A DNA stretch of 5,261 nt, taken from the NCBI GenBank assembly GCA_964476135.1, contig CAYYYG010000052.1, positions 1-5,261 on the forward strand. The letters run 5' to 3'. Below are positions 4,348 through 5,261 of the stretch, in pieces. This stretch comes from CAYYYG01 sp964476135 (GTDB lineage: Bacteria > Patescibacteriota > Microgenomatia > UBA1406 > GWC2-37-13). The notes beneath the pieces are model-generated. The model ran no database searches. It saw only the letters and a program-made list of their open reading frames with translations, and was not told the origin of the DNA. Numbering within the stretch: the stretch's first letter is position 1; each line of letters begins with the position of its first letter. The position numbers and the translations under genes were made by a program.

Positions 4348-5261
4348 ATAATACTGAGTTAAAGTGCGTAGACTGCGGACAAGTTTACGGTTCGAAAATA
4401 ATTCGATACCGCTGTGACTGCGGCGAGGTACTTGAGCTTGTGCAAAAAGACAAGGCGAATTTATCTGCAAGTCGCCTGAAAAAAATTTTCAACGACAGAC
4501 TGCAATCTATGTCTCTCCCCGACTCAAGTGGTGTCTGGCGTTATCGAGAACTTATAATGCCTGTAAACGAAAAACAAATCATATCGAAGCCCGAAGGCAA
4601 CACTAATTTGTACGAGGTCGGGGCCGACTGCGGCAGCGGACAGAAATCGGTCGGACAATACGCTGACCTGAACAAAATGTATATTAAACATGAAGGCGAA
4701 AACCCAACGGGCAGCTTTAAAGACCGGGGGATGACGACAGGTGTAACTGTAGCTAAACTTCTTGGAATGAAAGCGGTTGCCTGTGCCTCGACCGGTAATA
4801 CTTCGGCTTCCCTTGCATCATATGCGGCAAAAGCCGGAATGACTGCATTCGTTTTTATACCGGAAGGGAAAATATCTTATGGTAAACTAGCGCAGACCAT
4901 CGCCTATGGCGCCAAAACAATCCAAATAAAAGGCGACTTCGATCGGGCGATGGAGCTTGTCGAAAAAGTCTGTTCGGAAAAAGGCATATATTTATTAAAC
5001 TCGATAAATCCGTTCCGGATTGAAGGACAAAAATCGATCGCATATGAACTGATGCACCAGCTCAGCTGGGAAACGCCTGATTGGGTAATTATTCCGGCTG
5101 GAAATCTGGGCAATACTTCAGCAATAGGTAAAGCACTGCTTGAAATGAAAAGAATTAAGCTTATCAACAAAGTGCCGCGAATCGCCTCGATCCAGGCAAA
5201 GGGCGCGAATCCTTTTTATTTAAGTTATAAAACCGACTTCAAAAAACGCATTAGCGTAAAG
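4344..5261 (+). CDS. thrC: Threonine synthase (3' end beyond window)
   Basis: This PLP enzyme converts O-phosphohomoserine to threonine and phosphate, the last step of the pathway. The window shows 306 residues from ATG 4344, open to the edge, so the C-terminal part is missing. An N-terminal zinc-ribbon-like segment has CxxC at 8-11 and CxC at 24-26. GENPTGSFKDRG (118-129) carries the PLP Schiff-base lysine, K126. ASTGNTSASLASYAA follows, and a later PAGNLGN stretch fits the cofactor phosphate-binding loop. This arrangement fits the family that includes archaeal and many bacterial threonine synthases, distinct from the longer enzyme of yeast and E. coli. A Shine-Dalgarno-like AAAGGGA (4331-4337) precedes the start, and the ATGA overlap couples it to the kinase gene. 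I translated it by hand from the sequence and found no in-frame stop. Confidence 0.96.
   Translation, partial: MNNTELKCVDCGQVYGSKIIRYRCDCGEVLELVQKDKANLSASRLKKIFNDRLQSMSLPDSSGVWRYRELIMPVNEKQIISKPEGNTNLYEVGADCGSGQKSVGQYADLNKMYIKHEGENPTGSFKDRGMTTGVTVAKLLGMKAVACASTGNTSASLASYAAKAGMTAFVFIPEGKISYGKLAQTIAYGAKTIQIKGDFDRAMELVEKVCSEKGIYLLNSINPFRIEGQKSIAYELMHQLSWETPDWVIIPAGNLGNTSAIGKALLEMKRIKLINKVPRIASIQAKGANPFYLSYKTDFKKRISVK

Overview
The window carries a bacterial threonine-biosynthesis operon on the + strand, downstream of a non-coding region dense in inverted repeats. The host is a bacterium, because the operon is controlled by an intrinsic terminator and a leader peptide. Base composition is moderately AT-rich and TGA is used as a stop several times, so the code looks standard. 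Several starts lack a Shine-Dalgarno sequence, and the aspartate-semialdehyde dehydrogenase is of the archaeal/fungal type. These traits suggest an uncultivated or deep lineage, but the sequence alone does not fix the phylum.

Layout. Positions 1-345 hold no convincing gene but many hairpins, some mutually exclusive, which could be a structured RNA or a repeat element. A strong, possibly bidirectional terminator (349-401) insulates this from the operon. A sigma70-like promoter (about 411-444) then leads into a 22-codon leader peptide (454-522) with nine consecutive Ile/Thr codons. It is followed by overlapping pause, antiterminator and terminator helices (494-569). This is the architecture of ribosome-mediated attenuation, analogous to E. 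coli thrL but different in sequence.

The structural genes are an ACT-less aspartate kinase (597-1484), homoserine dehydrogenase (1486-2538), archaeal-type aspartate-semialdehyde dehydrogenase (2636-3715), a shikimate-kinase-like P-loop kinase (3712-4347) and threonine synthase (4344 to beyond the window end). The last three overlap by ATGA and are probably translationally coupled.

Together the genes encode every step from aspartate to threonine except a recognisable homoserine kinase. The unassigned P-loop kinase lies exactly between the enzymes that need that activity, so it is a strong candidate for a non-orthologous homoserine kinase. Neither the aspartate kinase nor the homoserine dehydrogenase has an ACT regulatory domain, so control may rest mainly on the attenuator rather than on allosteric feedback.
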